Positions 8,146 through 16,700 of a DNA stretch of 21,383 nt are shown one piece after another. This DNA comes from Desulfobacteraceae bacterium (lineage in GTDB: Bacteria > Desulfobacterota > Desulfobacteria > Desulfobacterales > Desulfobacteraceae). The stretch lies in assembly GCA_022712835.1 (NCBI GenBank), contig JAFLJU010000424.1, forward strand, positions 1 through 21,383, given 5' to 3'. Under the pieces are notes generated by a model. The model ran no database searches. It saw nothing but the letters and a program-made list of their open reading frames with translations, and had not been told where the DNA came from. Position 1 is the stretch's first letter, and every line of letters begins with the position of its first letter. Made by a program: the position numbers and the translations under genes.

Positions 8146-8454
8146 CTATTCTTTTTTGGCGTCGGTTAATTTTTCAGTCAATTGGTCAATTCGCAAGTTT
8201 AAGGTTTTAATGTCTGATCTTGTGGGCAAATCCAGTTTGCCCAATATTTTTTCAATGGCGGTTTCTATTTTTTTGTCCAGGCCGGATTTGGCATCCTCAT
8301 ATTTTTCTTGACACTCATTGAGAAATTCTTTTGCTTCTGCCTGGCTCATCTTGGATTGTTCGGCAAAATCCTTGGCCAACTCCTCGATCTCTTTTTTGGA
8401 TCTCAGGGCCATGCCCACACCGGTTAACAGGCTTTTTTTAATGGTTTCAAGCAT
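8146..8454 (-). CDS. Phasin-like coiled-coil protein
   Basis: This 102-residue, almost entirely helical, charged protein begins with MLETIKKSLLTGVGMA, a pattern common in short proteins annotated as polyhydroxyalkanoate-regulator phasins. Residues 20-100 are rich in Lys, Glu, Gln and Leu with heptad-like spacing. The start at 8454 is chosen because AAGGAGAG lies seven bases upstream; a longer frame reaching 8811 would run far into the upstream dehydrogenase gene. The gene sits 52 bases after the acyl-CoA dehydrogenase and 15 bases before the ubiB-like gene, all on the same strand. A granule-surface or membrane-associated role is suggested by the family, but function is not established by anything visible here. 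Confidence 0.8.
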   Translation of the reverse strand: MLETIKKSLLTGVGMALRSKKEIEELAKDFAEQSKMSQAEAKEFLNECQEKYEDAKSGLDKKIETAIEKILGKLDLPTRSDIKTLNLRIDQLTEKLTDAKKE

Positions 8455-8506
8455 TTGGATTCTCTCCTTTTTGATGTTGCACGTATTGTATCCTTGATTT
8501 GGGTCC

Positions 8507-10354
8507 TTATTTAGAGCCAAAGGAGACCGATAGAATATCTTCCACACAGGTGTCTGCCTCCAGGATGGCATCCATCTTACCATAGGCCTGGGGAAGAAGG
8601 GTAGAAATAAAAAACCGGGCCGTTGCCATTTGTCCTGCATAAAAGGCGACATCTTTGTTTTTAAGTGCTTTGTCTGCAATGGCCGATTTATCAAGACTGC
8701 CGACCTTTTTGGCAAGTTTTGGAGCCGCAATGCTGGCCCGCCACAGATGCATCCAGGCAAAGGTGACGTCTCCTGTGATCTCCAGAAAGGGATGGGCAAA
8801 GGCATAGGCATTTAACGCCTGGTCCGATCTGGATCGATCTCCAATGGCCTTTGCAAGTTCCTCCAGCCGGGATACGGCATGGGCAACCTTAGCTCTCATC
8901 TCTTCAACCCCTTCAATCCCTTCAGCATCCTGGATGGTTTTTTTGATCTGGGCAATAAAATAGTCAAAGGATTTGCCTTGGTTCATGGAAAGCTTCCGGC
9001 CCAAAAGATCCATGGCCTGGATACCGTTAGTGCCTTCATAGATCATGAAAATTCGGGTGTCCCGCATGAGCTGTTCCACCGGGAACTCCTGGACATAGCC
9101 ATAGCCGCCGTAAACCTGAACGCCGTGGGAGCAAACCTCCAGGGATTTATCCGTGACATAGCCTTTAACAATGGGGGTTAAGACCTCAATCAGAGCCGCG
9201 GTTTCTTTTTTCAGGGTAACATCTTCTGTGGTGTGGACGATGTCCGAACATTTTCCATAATAATAGAGCAGGGATCGCATGCCTTCGGTATAGGCTTTCA
9301 TATTGAGCAATTGGCGTTTGACATCAGGGTGTTCAATAATGGCAACATTTTTGGCCAAAGGGTCTTTCCCAGCGGTGAGGTGTTTCCCCTGGATTCTGGT
9401 TCTGGCATATTCCAGGGCGTACATATAGGAGGCAGAGGCGCAGGCAAATCCCTGCATGCCCACAAATGCCCGGGCCTCATTCATCATTTTAAACATCTCT
9501 GGCATACCTTTGTTCTCTTCTCCCAGCAGGGTGCCGATGCTCTCGCCCTTTTCCCCCAGGGAAAGGGAGGCCGTGGCATTTCCGTGGATGCCCATTTTTT
9601 CTTCAAGTCCTGTGCAGACCACATTATTAAATGTACCCAGACTACCGTCATCATTCACCAGAAATTTGGGGACCAGGAACAGGGAAATTCCTTTTGTTCC
9701 GGCGGGTGCTCCTTCGATTCTGGCCAGGACCGGGTGAATGATATTCTCACACAGATCATGTTCTCCGGCAGAGATAAAAATCTTGGTCCCCTGGATGGCA
9801 TAGGTGCCGTCCGCTCGTTTAACAGCAGTGGTGGTAAGGGCCCCCACATCTGATCCGGCCTCGGATTCAGTGAGCAGCATGGTGCCGCCCCACTTTCCTG
9901 CAAACATTTTTTTCATATAGAGCTTTTGTTGGGTTTCATCCCCAAAGGCTTCTACCAGCTTGGCGGCTCCATGGGTCATTCCGTAATAGAGCATGAAAGC
10001 AGAATTGGCACCCACCATATACTCAAGGGCCGCACACCCGACTGTTTTGGGCATGCCTTGACCCCCCACAGCCGGATCGTCACACATGGCCAGCCACTCG
10101 CCTTCGCAATAAAGTTTCCATGCCCGCTTAAAAGAATCAGGTACTGTCACCTTGCCATTTTCAAGCTTGCATCCGATCTCATCCCCATCTTTAAAGGTGG
10201 GTAGAATCTCTTTGATGGCAAGATTCCTGGCTTCGGATACTATCAGGTCAACGGTTTTTTTATTAAACTCTTCAAACAGTTCGTGGTCAACCATTCCAAT
10301 TTGTTCATGTAATACAAAATCCACGTCTCTTCTATCTGCGATAAGCTGTGCCAT
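8507..10354 (-). CDS. Acyl-CoA dehydrogenase, long (DmdC/FadE-like) form with C-terminal extension
   Basis: This 615-residue FAD enzyme of the acyl-CoA dehydrogenase superfamily oxidises acyl-CoA to enoyl-CoA and normally passes electrons to ETF. It has an N-terminal acyl-CoA dehydrogenase segment (1-100), the flavin/substrate signature LLTESEAGSD at 160-169, and the RDTRIFMIYEGTNGIQ region at 431-446, in which E440 is the expected catalytic base. An extra C-terminal helical domain (about 460-615) makes it much longer than the 380-residue short forms and matches the class that includes 3-methylmercaptopropionyl-CoA dehydrogenases. AAGGAG lies ten bases before the ATG. It heads a probable three-gene unit with the phasin-like and ubiB-like genes. 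The substrate cannot be deduced. Fatty-acid beta-oxidation is the default guess. Confidence 0.94.
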   Translation of the reverse strand: MAQLIADRRDVDFVLHEQIGMVDHELFEEFNKKTVDLIVSEARNLAIKEILPTFKDGDEIGCKLENGKVTVPDSFKRAWKLYCEGEWLAMCDDPAVGGQGMPKTVGCAALEYMVGANSAFMLYYGMTHGAAKLVEAFGDETQQKLYMKKMFAGKWGGTMLLTESEAGSDVGALTTTAVKRADGTYAIQGTKIFISAGEHDLCENIIHPVLARIEGAPAGTKGISLFLVPKFLVNDDGSLGTFNNVVCTGLEEKMGIHGNATASLSLGEKGESIGTLLGEENKGMPEMFKMMNEARAFVGMQGFACASASYMYALEYARTRIQGKHLTAGKDPLAKNVAIIEHPDVKRQLLNMKAYTEGMRSLLYYYGKCSDIVHTTEDVTLKKETAALIEVLTPIVKGYVTDKSLEVCSHGVQVYGGYGYVQEFPVEQLMRDTRIFMIYEGTNGIQAMDLLGRKLSMNQGKSFDYFIAQIKKTIQDAEGIEGVEEMRAKVAHAVSRLEELAKAIGDRSRSDQALNAYAFAHPFLEITGDVTFAWMHLWRASIAAPKLAKKVGSLDKSAIADKALKNKDVAFYAGQMATARFFISTLLPQAYGKMDAILEADTCVEDILSVSFGSK

Positions 10355-10410
10355 ATATTAAAATCTCCTTTTAGATAAATAGTTTTTGTTTGTAGATTTA
10401 TATCTGTATT

Positions 10411-10439
10411 TTCCTATGCAAAATTAACACTATTGTCAA
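10411..10439 (-). promoter_or_regulatory. Candidate sigma-70 promoter of the acyl-CoA dehydrogenase unit
   Basis: On the minus strand, a perfect TTGACA (10439-10434) is followed after 17 bases by TAGGAA (10416-10411), a weak -10 match. It would start transcription about 50 bases upstream of the dehydrogenase ATG. The -35 is good and the -10 poor, so support is modest. Confidence 0.3.
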
Positions 10440-10454
10440 TATGCGAACTGTAAA

Positions 10455-10473
10455 AGTTTGATATTATTAAACT
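10455..10473. promoter_or_regulatory. 19-bp near-perfect palindrome (candidate operator)
   Basis: AGTTTGATA-T-TATTAAACT has 9-base arms with one mismatch around a central T. It lies just upstream of the candidate -35 of the acyl-CoA dehydrogenase unit and about 200 bases upstream of the divergent MBL-fold gene. Its size fits a TetR- or GntR-type dimer site, families that often control acyl-CoA genes. No regulator gene is present in the window. The remaining bases of this 317-base intergenic region are AT-rich without other clear signals. Confidence 0.3.
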
Positions 10474-10671
10474 AGTTTTAATTTGATTTAAAAAATTATT
10501 ATCAAAAAGAAAATGAAGTGGGTTTATAAGGGGAGGGGATAAAGTAGCCTTGCCAATAAAAATGTAAAATTTGTGGTGAATCAAAAAAAATATTGATTTC
10601 TGTGTCGATTCATATGATGTTACAAAGTAAATTTGTGGATAGGTTCTAATCTTTGGGTGTGTGGGAGAATC

Positions 10672-11526
10672 ATGTTTATAAAATGCTGGGGCTCCAGGGG
10701 GTCAATATCTGTATCTGGTAAGCAATATGTCAAATATGGCGGAGACACCACCTGTATCGAAATCCAAGCAAAAACAGGAGAAATCGTCATCATTGACGCG
10801 GGTACCGGGATCCGGCGGCTGGGCAATTCCCTTCTTCAGCGGAATGAATCTGCTTACACTCTGCTGCTCACCCATACCCACTGGGACCATATTCTGGGGA
10901 TTGCATTTTTCAAACCCTTGCTGCACCGCAAAACCCGGTTGACGATTCAGGACCGGAAATTCGCGGGTATTGATACAAGGGGAGTGTTTAATGAAGTCAT
11001 GAAGCCGCCTTTCTTTCCGATTCGGTTAACGGATCTGAAAGCCGATATTGGGTTTGATCCCTCTTTAAATGGTTGCTTTAAAATTGGTTCCATGACCATT
11101 GATTCGATTCCCACAAGTCATTCAGAAGGCAGTCTTGGATATAGGTTTACAGAAGAGGGGAAGCGGTTTGTCTTTTTGACGGATAATGAATTGGGTTTTG
11201 CCCATCCCCAGAGTGAGTCGGTTGAGGCCTATGTCAAGTTTGCGGCAGATGCCGATCTATTATTTCATGATGCTGAATATACCGCAGATGAATATGTCCG
11301 GAAGACGGGATGGGGACACTCATCCATCCCAGATGTTTTGGATCTTGCTTCCAGAGCTTGTGTCAAAAGACTTGGGATGATTCATTTGAACCAGGACCGG
11401 ACCGACGATGAGATGGATGCTATCGAGCAAGACTGTAGGAAGGTTTTGGGAAAAAAAGCCCAGGCCAATAATACCCAGGCAATTGATTGCTTTGGCGTGC
11501 CCTATAATTATGAAATCACCCTATGA
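10672..11526 (+). CDS. MBL-fold metallo-hydrolase (cyclic-phosphodiesterase/PhnP-like group)
   Basis: This 284-residue metallo-beta-lactamase-fold protein has the metal motif THTHWDH, giving H68, H70, D72 and H73. Later ligands are likely in the segments IPTSHSEGSLGYRF, FHDAEY and GHSSIPD, and near the C-terminus in GMIHLNQDRTDDEMD. The N-terminus MFIKCWGSRGS with YGGDTTC is typical of the subgroup often annotated as cyclic-nucleotide phosphodiesterase-like or PhnP-like hydrolases, which bind two Zn or Mn/Fe ions. The ATG at 10672 is chosen because GGGAG lies about six bases upstream and the family begins there; an in-frame TTG at 10633 would add 13 atypical residues. The substrate is unknown. 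It is divergent from the dehydrogenase unit and is followed 78 bases later by the AmpG-like gene. Confidence 0.9.
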   Translation: MFIKCWGSRGSISVSGKQYVKYGGDTTCIEIQAKTGEIVIIDAGTGIRRLGNSLLQRNESAYTLLLTHTHWDHILGIAFFKPLLHRKTRLTIQDRKFAGIDTRGVFNEVMKPPFFPIRLTDLKADIGFDPSLNGCFKIGSMTIDSIPTSHSEGSLGYRFTEEGKRFVFLTDNELGFAHPQSESVEAYVKFAADADLLFHDAEYTADEYVRKTGWGHSSIPDVLDLASRACVKRLGMIHLNQDRTDDEMDAIEQDCRKVLGKKAQANNTQAIDCFGVPYNYEITL

Positions 11527-11563
11527 TATTTAAATCTGATATTTAAATTCGATATTTAAATCT
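11525..11563 (+). repeat. Three tandem 13-bp AT-rich repeats
   Basis: GATATTTAAATCT (11525-11537), GATATTTAAATTC (11538-11550) and GATATTTAAATCT (11551-11563) follow head to tail. The first unit starts inside the MBL-fold stop codon. Each unit contains the palindrome ATTTAAAT. They lie 40-80 bases upstream of the AmpG-like start and could be regulator sites or a slippage product. Confidence 0.85.
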
Positions 11564-11604
11564 GATAATTTCATTCCCCCCTTAAAAAATTGGAAAAAAT
11601 ATAA

Positions 11605-13149
11605 ATGATGCGTAATTGGCAAGATTCACTTCGATCCTTGGCTCACCCAAGGGTAGTCACCATGCTTTTTTTCGGATTTTCTGCAGGTTTGCCCATATTA
11701 TTAATTTTTTCATCCCTATCGTTGTGGCTCAGGGAAGCCGGAGTTGAAAGATCCGCTGTTACTTTTTTCAGTTGGGCAGCCCTTGGGTACTCCTTTAAAT
11801 TTGTCTGGGCGCCTCTTGTGGACCGGCTGCCCATTCCAATTTTGACCAAGGCATTTGGGAGACGGCGAAGCTGGATACTTGTGGCACAGGCCGGTATTAT
11901 TACTGCTATTTTGTGGATGGGGTTCACAAATCCCGCAACGGGTCAGCATCCGTTAACTATTATGGCAATGGCAGCCGTGATGCTTGGTTTTTCTTCGGCA
12001 ACCCAGGATATTGTCATTGATGCCTATAGGATAGAATCGGCCCAAATTGATTTACAGGCCCTGATGGCATCCACTTATATTGGCGGGTATCGAATCGGTA
12101 TGCTGGTTGCGGGAGCTGGGACCTTGTTTCTTGCGGATTTGTTTGGGTCCAGCAAAGGAAATTATCGTTTTGAAGCCTGGCAGAACGCCTATTTCATCAT
12201 GGCGGGGTTCATGCTGGTGGGGGTTGTAACAGCAATCCTTGTGCCTGAGCCCGAGGTGAAAAAACTCGATGAAAAAACATATGCATCAACAGACTATCTG
12301 GGGTCTTTATTATTATTTGCCCTTGCAGCAGGGGGATTTATCCTGGCATTTCATTTCAGTGCGGATCTGGGCCTTGAATTAAAGCAGCGTCTTACTAGCT
12401 GGCTGAATAACAAACCCCTTGCCGGTTTGCTTGTTGAAGTTTTCCGGCTTGGGTTGGGACTCAGTGTTGCTAGCGTTATTGCAAAACTTTTCATGGCAAC
12501 GGGTTTTGTGAACCGTCAAATGGTGAACGCCAGTTACATAGCCCCTGTTTCCGATTTTTTTAATCGATATGGTGTCTTTCTTGCCTGGCTGCTACTGGCT
12601 TTAGTCGGCCTCTATCGAATTTCAGATATTGTATTGGGGGTTATCTCCAATGTGTTTTTCCAGGACCTTGGATTTTCAAAAACAGAGATCGCAAGTGTGG
12701 TGAAAACATTCGGGTTGTTCATGACCATTGCAGGCGGGTTCCTGGGGGGTATTTTATCCATCAGATATGGGGTGATCAAAATTCTATTTGTCGGTGCGCT
12801 GCTCTCTTCTTTAACCAATTTATTGTTCATGGGGTTGGCCGGGATGGGGCATAATCTACCGATGCTATACCTTGTTATCTCGGCGGATAACCTGGCCGGA
12901 GGTCTTGCCAGTGCGGCTTTTGTCGCTTTCTTGTCAAGCCTTACCAATATTCGGTTCACGGCCATTCAATATGCGATTTTCAGTTCTTTAATGACCCTGA
13001 TTCCCAAGGTTTTTGGCGGGTATTCCGGCACCCTGGTTGACACTCTGGGATATTCATCGTTTTTTTTGATTACGGCGGTTATCGGCATCCCTGTATTGAT
13101 CCTTGTCTGGCTGAGCGGGAAATATCTGGGGATGAAAGATCCTTTTTAA
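11605..13149 (+). CDS. ampG: AmpG-like MFS muropeptide permease
   Basis: This 514-residue polytopic membrane protein has about 12-14 hydrophobic segments. The N-terminal region shows AmpG hallmarks: FFGFSAGLPILLIFSSLSLW, then ALGYSFKFVWAPLVDR and FGRRRSW between the early helices, and SSATQDIVIDAYRIE further on. AmpG imports anhydromuropeptides from the periplasm for cell-wall recycling and, in some bacteria, beta-lactamase signalling. E. coli AmpG is 491 residues, so the length fits. The central part (about 225-300) has a longer loop and extra hydrophobic stretch than I would expect. Two adjacent ATGs (11605 and 11608) follow a weak GGAAAA site. No other peptidoglycan-recycling gene is in the window. 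A related sugar or siderophore transporter of the same family cannot be excluded. Confidence 0.85.
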   Translation: MMRNWQDSLRSLAHPRVVTMLFFGFSAGLPILLIFSSLSLWLREAGVERSAVTFFSWAALGYSFKFVWAPLVDRLPIPILTKAFGRRRSWILVAQAGIITAILWMGFTNPATGQHPLTIMAMAAVMLGFSSATQDIVIDAYRIESAQIDLQALMASTYIGGYRIGMLVAGAGTLFLADLFGSSKGNYRFEAWQNAYFIMAGFMLVGVVTAILVPEPEVKKLDEKTYASTDYLGSLLLFALAAGGFILAFHFSADLGLELKQRLTSWLNNKPLAGLLVEVFRLGLGLSVASVIAKLFMATGFVNRQMVNASYIAPVSDFFNRYGVFLAWLLLALVGLYRISDIVLGVISNVFFQDLGFSKTEIASVVKTFGLFMTIAGGFLGGILSIRYGVIKILFVGALLSSLTNLLFMGLAGMGHNLPMLYLVISADNLAGGLASAAFVAFLSSLTNIRFTAIQYAIFSSLMTLIPKVFGGYSGTLVDTLGYSSFFLITAVIGIPVLILVWLSGKYLGMKDPF

Positions 13150-13184
13150 ATTCACGTTTGTTGATCGAACAAAATAAATAATTC

Positions 13185-13213
13185 TTGACAAAAAAATATC
13201 ATTTTCCTACTTA
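13185..13213 (+). promoter_or_regulatory. Candidate promoter for the structured RNA at 13213-13391
   Basis: A perfect TTGACA at 13185-13190 is followed after 17 bases by TACTTA at 13208-13213, a 4-of-6 match to the -10 consensus. It lies 35 bases after the ampG-like stop codon and points into a region without a protein gene but with strong potential RNA structure. A start near 13220 would trim part of the outermost helix. Confidence 0.35.
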
Positions 13214-13391
13214 GAGGTGGGGAATAGTAATGGTAGGGTGCCTTAAGAACCAGATGGTTGACGTTGGGGCCTATTAAACTAAATATTTGTTGTGGTATCT
13301 GCTGAATTTATATCGGCCCATAAATTCAGGCTTTTCAAGGGGGATTCACCTTTATTATCAGGAGGTAGTTTGTTTTACCAGACCACTTTTT
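13213..13391 (+). ncRNA. Candidate structured non-coding RNA (~180 nt)
   Basis: No protein gene covers this stretch, yet distant segments pair in nested order: AGAGGTGG (13213) with CCACTTTT (13384-13391), TGGTA (13231) with TACCA (13376-13380), AGGGTG (13235) with CACCTT (13347-13352), CCTTAAGAA (13241-13249) with TTTTCAAGG (13332-13340, one mismatch), and CAGATG (13251) with TATCTG (13296-13301). The innermost hairpin is perfect: CTGAATTTAT (13302-13311) with ATAAATTCAG (13320-13329) around an 8-base loop. A promoter-like sequence precedes it. The length resembles 6S RNA, but the two-armed tip is not canonical 6S and I recognise no known family. Pairing was found by eye without energy calculation. 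Confidence 0.4.
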
Positions 13392-13429
13392 AAAATTTAA
13401 GAAGAGGTGCCAAATAGATTCTTGTCATA

Positions 13430-13563
13430 TTGTGCATAAAGAATGCACTGATATAATAAAAATGACCTGCAGAATATGCAGGTATAGCAGAGCGTATACA
13501 AAAAAATCGGCTTTGGATTCGGGAATGGTTTTTCCGGATGCAGGATAGCCGATTTTTTTTTCG
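13430..13563 (+). ncRNA. Candidate small RNA with its own promoter and terminator
   Basis: TTGTGC (13430-13435), a 16-base spacer and a perfect TATAAT (13452-13457) form a possible promoter with a start near 13464. The transcript would begin with a perfect 7-bp hairpin (ACCTGCA at 13465-13471, TGCAGGT at 13477-13483) and end at the terminator hairpin at 13500-13561, giving an RNA of about 100 bases. A further hairpin GTGCAT/ATGCAC (13432-13448) overlaps the promoter. No convincing short reading frame with a ribosome site is present. It could equally be the 3' part of the longer upstream transcript. Confidence 0.3.
13500..13561. terminator. Strong A-/T-flanked hairpin terminator, possibly bidirectional
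   Basis: Seven A then TCGGCT (13500-13512) pair with AGCCGA plus a T-run (13547-13561), a 13-bp stem. A second inner helix ATTCGGGA (13517-13524) with TTCCGGAT (13532-13539) stacks inside it. The nine-T tail on the plus strand and A-run on the other side allow termination in either direction. It closes the region downstream of ampG. Confidence 0.75.
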
Positions 13564-13666
13564 CTTTGCAATCTTTGGTTAACCCCTTCTTATACTGGTG
13601 AAGCATCCTAATTGGGCCCGGTGAATGGACTCTTTTTCATGTGCCGGTCTTTTTTTGTGCAGCCCT

Positions 13667-13704
13667 CTGCCCGGGAGCAATTTTCCTGCCCGGGAGCAAT
13701 TTTT
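13667..13704. repeat. Tandem 19-bp duplication
   Basis: CTGCCCGGGAGCAATTTTC at 13667-13685 is repeated immediately at 13686-13704, where the second copy has one extra T. The core CCCGGG is palindromic. It lies 56 bases upstream of the hdrA start and could be a recent slippage duplication or a pair of regulator sites. Confidence 0.85.
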
Positions 13705-13732
13705 CCAGGCCATAGCTTAAAATTAATGAGGC

Positions 13733-13738
13733 TATAAT
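13733..13738 (+). promoter_or_regulatory. Candidate -10 box of the hdrA operon
   Basis: A perfect TATAAT lies 21 bases before the hdrA ATG, which would leave a leader of only about 15 bases including the AGGAGG site (13747-13752). No good -35 box is found 16-18 bases upstream, so another sigma factor, an activator or a start further upstream is possible. Confidence 0.3.
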
Positions 13739-13759
13739 AAACGGTTAGGAGGTTTGAGA

Positions 13760-16700
13760 ATGACGCAAAAGTTGACACCCAACAAAGATCTTGCAGGTGC
13801 GGTCATGGTTCTTGGTGGCGGTATCGCAGGAATGCAGTCTGCCATTGATTTGGCAAATTCAGGGTACTATGTTTATCTGGTTGAAAAATCATATGCCATC
13901 GGCGGCATGATGGCCCGGTTGGACAAGACATTTCCAACCAATGACTGTACCATGTGAGTTATCTCACCCAAACTGGTCGAGGTCGGCCGGCATCTGAACA
14001 TTGAGTTGTTAACAAATACGGAACTTTTGGAACTGGATGGTGAACAGGGAAATTTCACGGCCAAGGTCAAAGAGAGCCCACGGTTTGTTGATATATCAAA
14101 ATGTACCTCCTGCGGGGAATGTACCAAAGTCTGTCCCGTTGATACCCCCAGCGAACACAACGAGGCTCTGGCGCCTCGAAAAGCCATCTTTAAACAATAT
14201 GAACAGGCCATACCCGGTGCTTATGGAATCTCTAAAAGATCCATTGCTCCCTGTAAGGCTACCTGTCCAGCACACGTGTCCATCCAGGGTTTTATCGCCC
14301 TCATGGGCCAGGGAAAATACCATGAAGCCTTAAAGCTGTTTAAACAGGAACACCCCTTTCCCGGTTCCTGCGGAAGGGTCTGCCACCATCCCTGTGAAGC
14401 TATCTGCACCAGGGGAGACGCCGATCAGCCCCTGGCCATCCAATACCTCCATCGGTATCTTTCTGAGCTGGATCTGGAAAGTGCAGAGCCCTGGCTTCCG
14501 GAACTTGCTGAAAAACGAGACGAAAAAATTGCCATTGTGGGGTCCGGCCCCGCAGGGCTGACGGCCGCCTATTACCTGGCTCAAAAAGGGTATGGGGTCA
14601 CCATATTTGAAAAACTGCCGGTGAAGGGCGGGATGATGGCCGTGGGGATTCCAGAATACCGGCTGCCCAAGGCAGAATTGGGAAAAGAGATTGACCTGAT
14701 TGAACGTCTGGGGGTCCAGATCAAAACTTCGGTTGAATTTGGAAAGGATATCACCCTTGAAAGCCTGAAAAAAGAAGGGTTTGCCACCGTGTTCATGGCA
14801 ACCGGTCTCCACGGTTCCAGGGGGCTTGGGGTTAAGGGTGAAGATCTTGACGGGGTTCTTAAGGGAACCAATTTCCTAAGAGATGCCGCCATGGGCAAGG
14901 CTGATAAAATTGCCGGCAAGGTGGTGGTTATTGGCGGCGGGAATGTGGCCGTTGATGTGGCCCTGACAGCCAGGCGTCTGGGGTCCGACGATGTTACCAT
15001 GGTCTGTCTGGAAAAAAGAGACGAAATGCCGGCCTGGGATTATGAAATTGAAGACGCCCTGGAAGAAAAGGTAAAAATTGTGAATAGCCTGGGCCCCATC
15101 GGTTTTCACGGAACCAATGGAAAAGTCGAAGAGGTGGCATTCCAGGAATGTACGGCGGTTTTTGATGAAAACGGAAGGTTTAATCCTCAGTTTGATGATT
15201 GCAAGCTCAATTCCCACGAAGCCGACATTGTGATCGTGGCCATCGGCCAGTCCGGAGAATTGGGGTTTGCTGAAAAAGAAGGGATCACCTTGACCCCGCC
15301 TGGCGGGTATAAAGCAGATCCTGACACCTTGCAAACGCCCATTGACTGGGTATTTGCCGGTGGAGACGCTTTTTACGGACCCAAATCGGTTGTGGATGCC
15401 GTCGCAAGTGGTAAGACGGCTGCCGAAAGTATGCACAGGTTTATAAACGGTCTGGATCTCACCGAAGGCCGGGAAAAAAGTTATGAATTTGAAAAACCCG
15501 AAATTATTAATGTTCCTAAGCTTCCCCGGGTAATACCTGAAAAGATCAGCGTGGAAGAGAGGGAAGGCAATTTTGCGGAAGTGACCTTAAGCCTTGCCAA
15601 GGAGGCCATTGACAGGGAAGCTGCCCGGTGTCTGTCCTGCGGTATCTGTTCGGAATGTTACCAATGTGTGGAGGTCTGTCTGGCAGGGGCGGTGGATCAC
15701 GACCAGCAGCCAAAGTTCCGGGATTTGAATGTGGGGTCGGTGATTATGACCACCGGTGCCACCACCTTTGATCCGTCGGGCTTAGATGATATTTATATGT
15801 ACAAGCGGTCTAAAAATGTCATGACCTCCCTTGAGTTTGAGCGGATTCTTTCCGCCGGGGGCCCCACCATGGGACATCTGGTCCGGCCTTCCGATGAAAA
15901 AGAACCGGAAAAGATTGCCTGGCTCCAGTGTATCGGCTCCAGGGATACCAACCGGTGCGGAAACGGCTATTGTTCCTCGGTGTGCTGTATGTATGCCATC
16001 AAGGATGCCATGATTGCCAAGGAGCATTCGGAGAAAGAGCTGGATGCGGCCATCTTTAATATGGATATGCGGACATTCGGCAAGGATTATGAAAAATATT
16101 ATAATCGGGCGGCTGACCAGGATGGGGTGAGATTTGTTAAGTCCCGGATCCATTCCGTGGTCGAAGAGCCGGGCACGGATAATCTGATTTTAAATTATGT
16201 CGACGAAGAAGGGGTGATGCATAGGGAAGTTTTTGACATGGTGATCCTGTCCGTGGGACTGACCATTCCCAAGGCGAGTGTGGACCTTGCCAACCGCATC
16301 GGGGTGGATCTGGACAAGTATAATTTTGTCAAGACCAGCACCTTTAATCCCCTGTTAACCTCCAGGCCCGGGGTCTTTGTGTCCGGGACCTTCCAGGGAC
16401 CCAAGGATATCCCCTCCTCCATCACCGAGGCGTCGGGAGCCGCAGGGGCGGCAGGCATCCATCTGGCAGCAGCCCGCCATACCTTGACAAAGACGGTTTC
16501 CATGCCCGAAGAAAGGGATGTACTGGGGGAAGAACCCAGGATTGGGGTTTTTGTCTGTAAATGCGGGATTAACATTGCCGGGGTCATTGATGTGGAGGAG
16601 GTGGCAAATTATACCAATAATCTTCCCAATGTGGTCTATACCGGTGAGAATTTGTTCACCTGTTCCCAGGATACCCAGGTATCCATCAAGGAGCTCATAG

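Noticed and set aside
8146..8811. A 221-codon frame covering the phasin-like gene and extending upstream
   Set aside because: Its first 119 codons lie inside the acyl-CoA dehydrogenase coding sequence in another frame and look non-native; the ribosome site and family start support 8454.
10633..10671. TTG start for the MBL-fold protein
   Set aside because: It adds 13 residues unlike the family and has no ribosome site, whereas ATG at 10672 has GGGAG at good spacing.
13213..13391. Calling this region 6S RNA outright
   Set aside because: Length and hairpin shape are suggestive, but no 6S primary-sequence hallmark was recognised and the predicted tip is two-armed.
13760..13957. A separate 65-residue protein ending at the UGA
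   Set aside because: It is the N-terminal HdrA FAD segment, stays in frame with the long downstream frame, and the UGA replaces a conserved Cys, so selenocysteine readthrough explains it better than two genes or a nonsense mutation.
15782..16153. Minus-strand open frames inside hdrA, and similar long antisense frames throughout the window
   Set aside because: They are shadows of strongly coding plus- or minus-strand genes and show no recognisable domains or ribosome sites.
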